A model generated the notes under the pieces. The model did no database searches, was not told the origin of the DNA, and saw nothing but the letters and a program-made list of their open reading frames with translations. Below are positions 23,636 through 25,470 of a stretch of DNA of 25,470 nt, in pieces (the first letter of the stretch is position 1; the number at the start of each line of letters is the position of its first letter). The position numbers and the translations under genes were made by a program. Source of the DNA: CAMBDR01 sp046597185 (lineage in GTDB: Bacteria; Pseudomonadota; Gammaproteobacteria; Burkholderiales; Burkholderiaceae_D); NCBI GenBank assembly GCA_046597185.1, contig JBKJLF010000232.1, positions 1 through 25,470 of the forward strand, written 5' to 3'.

Positions 23636-24736
23636 CTAGTCTGCAATCCGCGCAACGCTTTCGCGGCGGCTACTGTCCATATATTCGCGCGATTGCATTT
23701 CAACAATACGTGACACGGTACGATGAAATTCATTCGATAAACTGCCCGCCGTATACAATTGCTCCGGCACAACCGCCGCCGACATCAGCAATTTGACGCG
23801 TTGGTCGTAGAATACATCAATTAACCAAGTAAAACGGCGCGCTTCAGAGGACATTGCTGCCGACATGGCAGGAATACTCGATAAAATCACCGTGTGGAAA
23901 CGGCTGGCGATTTCCAGAAAATCGTTTTGCGAGCGCGGGCCACCACACAGGGTGACAAAATCAAACCAGACAATGCCGCCAGCGTGCCGCAAAGCGCGAA
24001 TTTCGCGCCCTTCGATATCGATGCGGGTATCTTCATCTTCGGTTTCCGCCACGCGCGCAAAAGCATCGCGCAAGGCTTGATCGGTGTCGCCATTCAAGGG
24101 CGTTAAATACGATTCCACTTGTTCCAACGCCCGCTGCCGATAATCATAACCGGCATCGACATTGATCACATCCATGCGCTCCTTGAGTAATTCGATGGTG
24201 CGCAACATGCGATCGCGATGCAAGCCATCCGGGTAGAGCGTATCGGGCGCGTAGTTGGAAGTCATGATGAAGGAGACCCCGTGATCAAACAAGGGTTTGA
24301 GCAAGTTGTAGAGGATCATCGCATCGGCAATGTCGGAGACATGAAATTCGTCAAAGCAAATCAGACGATATTTTTTGGCCACACGCCGCGCCACTTCATC
24401 CAGCGGGTCGGCGATATGCTTTAATTCGTCCAACTGGCGATGCACATCGCGCATGAATTCATGAAAATGGATACGGGTTTTGCGGATCAAGGGCACTACC
24501 GAGTAAAAGCTATCCATTAAAAACGATTTACCGCGCCCTACTCCCCCCCACATATACACGCCACGCGGTACGGCGGGTCGGTTAATAAAACGCTTGATGC
24601 GGCTGGAACGGGAATGTTTATAATCGGCCCATTCATCGTAAGCGCGCTGCAGGCGGGCAATGGCCGCCAATTGCGCCGCGTCCGCCGAATAACCGCGCTT
24701 TTCCAGAGCTTGTTGATAGAATTGTTCGACATTCAT
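23636..24736 (-). CDS. zapE: Cell division protein ZapE (AFG1-like ATPase)
   Basis: 366 residues, the AFG1/LACE1-like AAA ATPase called ZapE in proteobacteria, which binds FtsZ and modulates Z-ring dynamics under stress or low oxygen. Walker A GGVGRGKS (64-71) follows the family phrase VPRGVYMWG; Walker B LICFDEF (125-131), then HVSDIADAMIL, and sensor-1-like FIMTSNYAPDTLYPDGLHRDR. HFHEFMRDVHRQL is another family block. Length and motif order are normal. Location downstream of lpd is common in betaproteobacteria. The gap to the lipoprotein gene upstream is 37 nt. Confidence 0.93.
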   Translation of the reverse strand: MNVEQFYQQALEKRGYSADAAQLAAIARLQRAYDEWADYKHSRSSRIKRFINRPAVPRGVYMWGGVGRGKSFLMDSFYSVVPLIRKTRIHFHEFMRDVHRQLDELKHIADPLDEVARRVAKKYRLICFDEFHVSDIADAMILYNLLKPLFDHGVSFIMTSNYAPDTLYPDGLHRDRMLRTIELLKERMDVINVDAGYDYRQRALEQVESYLTPLNGDTDQALRDAFARVAETEDEDTRIDIEGREIRALRHAGGIVWFDFVTLCGGPRSQNDFLEIASRFHTVILSSIPAMSAAMSSEARRFTWLIDVFYDQRVKLLMSAAVVPEQLYTAGSLSNEFHRTVSRIVEMQSREYMDSSRRESVARIAD

Positions 24737-24773
24737 GCGTACTTCACCGCAGCTTGACTGGCAAGCCGCGCCT

Positions 24774-25337
24774 TTATTGATTGGGTTTGGGATCGTTTTG
24801 TTGCAGCCGCATTTCTACCACCACCCGCGCCGGGTAGGTGATACCAGAACTGCCGCCAGCATTGCCGCCCAAAGGCAATAGCAAGCCCAGCCCCAGGCCA
24901 ACATGGCCGCTACCACCACCCAGGCCAATACTGACGGTGCCATTACTGGTGCTGCTATTGGGGAAAGAAGCAGGTTGCAACCATTCGCTATGCTGGTAAC
25001 CGGGCTTATCACAGACGATGCGCAATTGTCCGCGTACCGGCAACACCAGGGTGGCCGGGCTGGTGAATTCCTGTTGCATCACATCATTACTCACCACACA
25101 TTGCGCACCACTGACTTCAGCGCCCTGATACACGGTTTCAAATGACACACTCACCTGCGCGGGCGGCAAACTGGCACAGCCACCCAGGCTAATGGCGACG
25201 CCTGCGCCGACACTTGCAGCCAGCGCCAAGCTGAACCGCCGCGCCACCTTGGCATAAGCAGCGTGCTCAGTGGGCTTGGCGAGCTTAGTGTGGTGAGTCT
25301 GGTCAGTATGGTCAGTATGATCAGTGTGCGTGGTCAT
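24774..25337 (-). CDS. Predicted lipoprotein coupled to lpd
   Basis: 187 residues as drawn from ATG 25337, whose A overlaps the lpd stop (TAATG), implying coupled translation. The lipobox SLGGC (Cys54) follows a hydrophobic stretch (36-52), so the mature protein is a lipid-anchored outer- or inner-membrane lipoprotein with Ala-Ser after the Cys. The first 30 residues are an odd His/Thr/Asp repeat leader (HTDHTDHTDQTHHT) before the usual charged n-region. GTG 25247 (VARRFSLALAAS) would give a textbook 23-residue lipoprotein signal. The mature part has GAQCVVSND...LVLPVRGQLRIVCDKPGYQ, a PEGA-like beta-domain with two cysteines, and then a Gly-rich low-complexity region (GLGGGSGHVGLGLGLLLPLGG). 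Function unknown. Inserted between lpd and zapE. Confidence 0.78.
   Translation of the reverse strand: MTTHTDHTDHTDQTHHTKLAKPTEHAAYAKVARRFSLALAASVGAGVAISLGGCASLPPAQVSVSFETVYQGAEVSGAQCVVSNDVMQQEFTSPATLVLPVRGQLRIVCDKPGYQHSEWLQPASFPNSSTSNGTVSIGLGGGSGHVGLGLGLLLPLGGNAGGSSGITYPARVVVEMRLQQNDPKPNQ
25287..25331. repeat. 9-bp tandem repeats coding the lipoprotein leader
   Basis: Five 9-bp units on the plus strand: AGTGTGGTG, AGTCTGGTC, AGTATGGTC, AGTATGATC, AGTGTGCGT (25287-25331). On the minus strand they encode the His-Thr-Asp-type leader of the lipoprotein. In-frame copy change would alter leader length without breaking the gene. Confidence 0.7.
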
Positions 25338-25470
25338 TAGAAATTAATGGTTCGTTTATCCACCGCCAAGGCGGCTTCCTTGGTCGCTTCCGACAGGGAT
25401 GGATGAGCATGGCAAATGCGTGCAATGTCTTCACTGGACGCCTTGAATTCCATCGCCACCACCGCTTCGG
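25337..25470 (-). CDS. lpdA: Dihydrolipoyl dehydrogenase (E3), C-terminal fragment
   Basis: Partial gene cut by the window edge: 43 codons plus TAA are visible. The sequence EAVVAMEFKASSEDIARICHAHPSLSEATKEAAL is the C-terminal dimerisation end of dihydrolipoyl dehydrogenase, with the HAHPSLSE segment that supplies the catalytic His-Glu pair of the dimer partner. E3 is the FAD flavoprotein that reoxidises lipoyl groups in the 2-oxoglutarate and pyruvate dehydrogenase complexes. Its stop overlaps the ATG of the lipoprotein gene by one base. Confidence 0.9.
   Translation of the reverse strand, partial: EAVVAMEFKASSEDIARICHAHPSLSEATKEAALAVDKRTINF

Overview
The window reads as a chromosomal segment of a betaproteobacterium, most likely Burkholderiales and plausibly Oxalobacteraceae. 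This rests on gene content and style: an ompR-envZ pair, an lpd...zapE cluster, DUF465 and Rpn-family genes, moderate GC and AT-rich spacers. The family-level placement is inference from memory, not a search. I saw no rRNA, tRNA, CRISPR array or complete insertion sequence.

Layout. 1-4230 (+): two half-size ABC exporters of equal length (612 codons) flank a broken KAP-type P-loop NTPase. 4250-7840 (-): a small secreted basic protein, then a DUF342/FapA-like polymer-forming protein whose stop overlaps the start of a pentapeptide-repeat protein (TAATG). 8100-10275 (+): ompR and envZ. 10287-14565 (-): a solitary HsdR-like protein followed 10 nt later by a secreted GH18-type glycosidase. 14724-17048 (-): a DUF465 small protein and a DinG/YoaA iron-sulfur helicase. 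17312-18115 (+): a PP2C phosphatase. 18160-19389 (-): an LCAT-like alpha/beta hydrolase. 19677-21024 (+): a decayed secreted glycosidase-like gene. 21128-22817 (+): an Rpn-family nuclease and a small secreted protein. 22865-25470 (-): the 3' end of lpd, a translationally coupled lipoprotein, zapE, and a secreted coiled-coil protein.

The most interesting part is 10287-14723. The HsdR-like protein keeps its helicase motifs (GSGKS, DEAH, FTGTP, ARVNR). Its nuclease signature, normally E-x-K after the NGLPL strand, reads A-L-R, and the downstream QxxxY motif also appears lost. No hsdM or hsdS lies in the window. Between dinG and this gene is a perfect CTGT-N8-ACAG LexA-type box, placed to control the HsdR-like gene and probably the GH18 gene behind it. 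The reading is an SOS-controlled, nuclease-dead type I translocase, either a repurposed motor or a decaying restriction subunit.

Other points of note are a coupled pair of beta-helical proteins (DUF342 plus pentapeptide repeats), five 10-bp tandem units between dinG and the PP2C gene, in-frame tandem repeats in four coding regions, and a LacI-type palindrome upstream of the decayed glycosidase gene.
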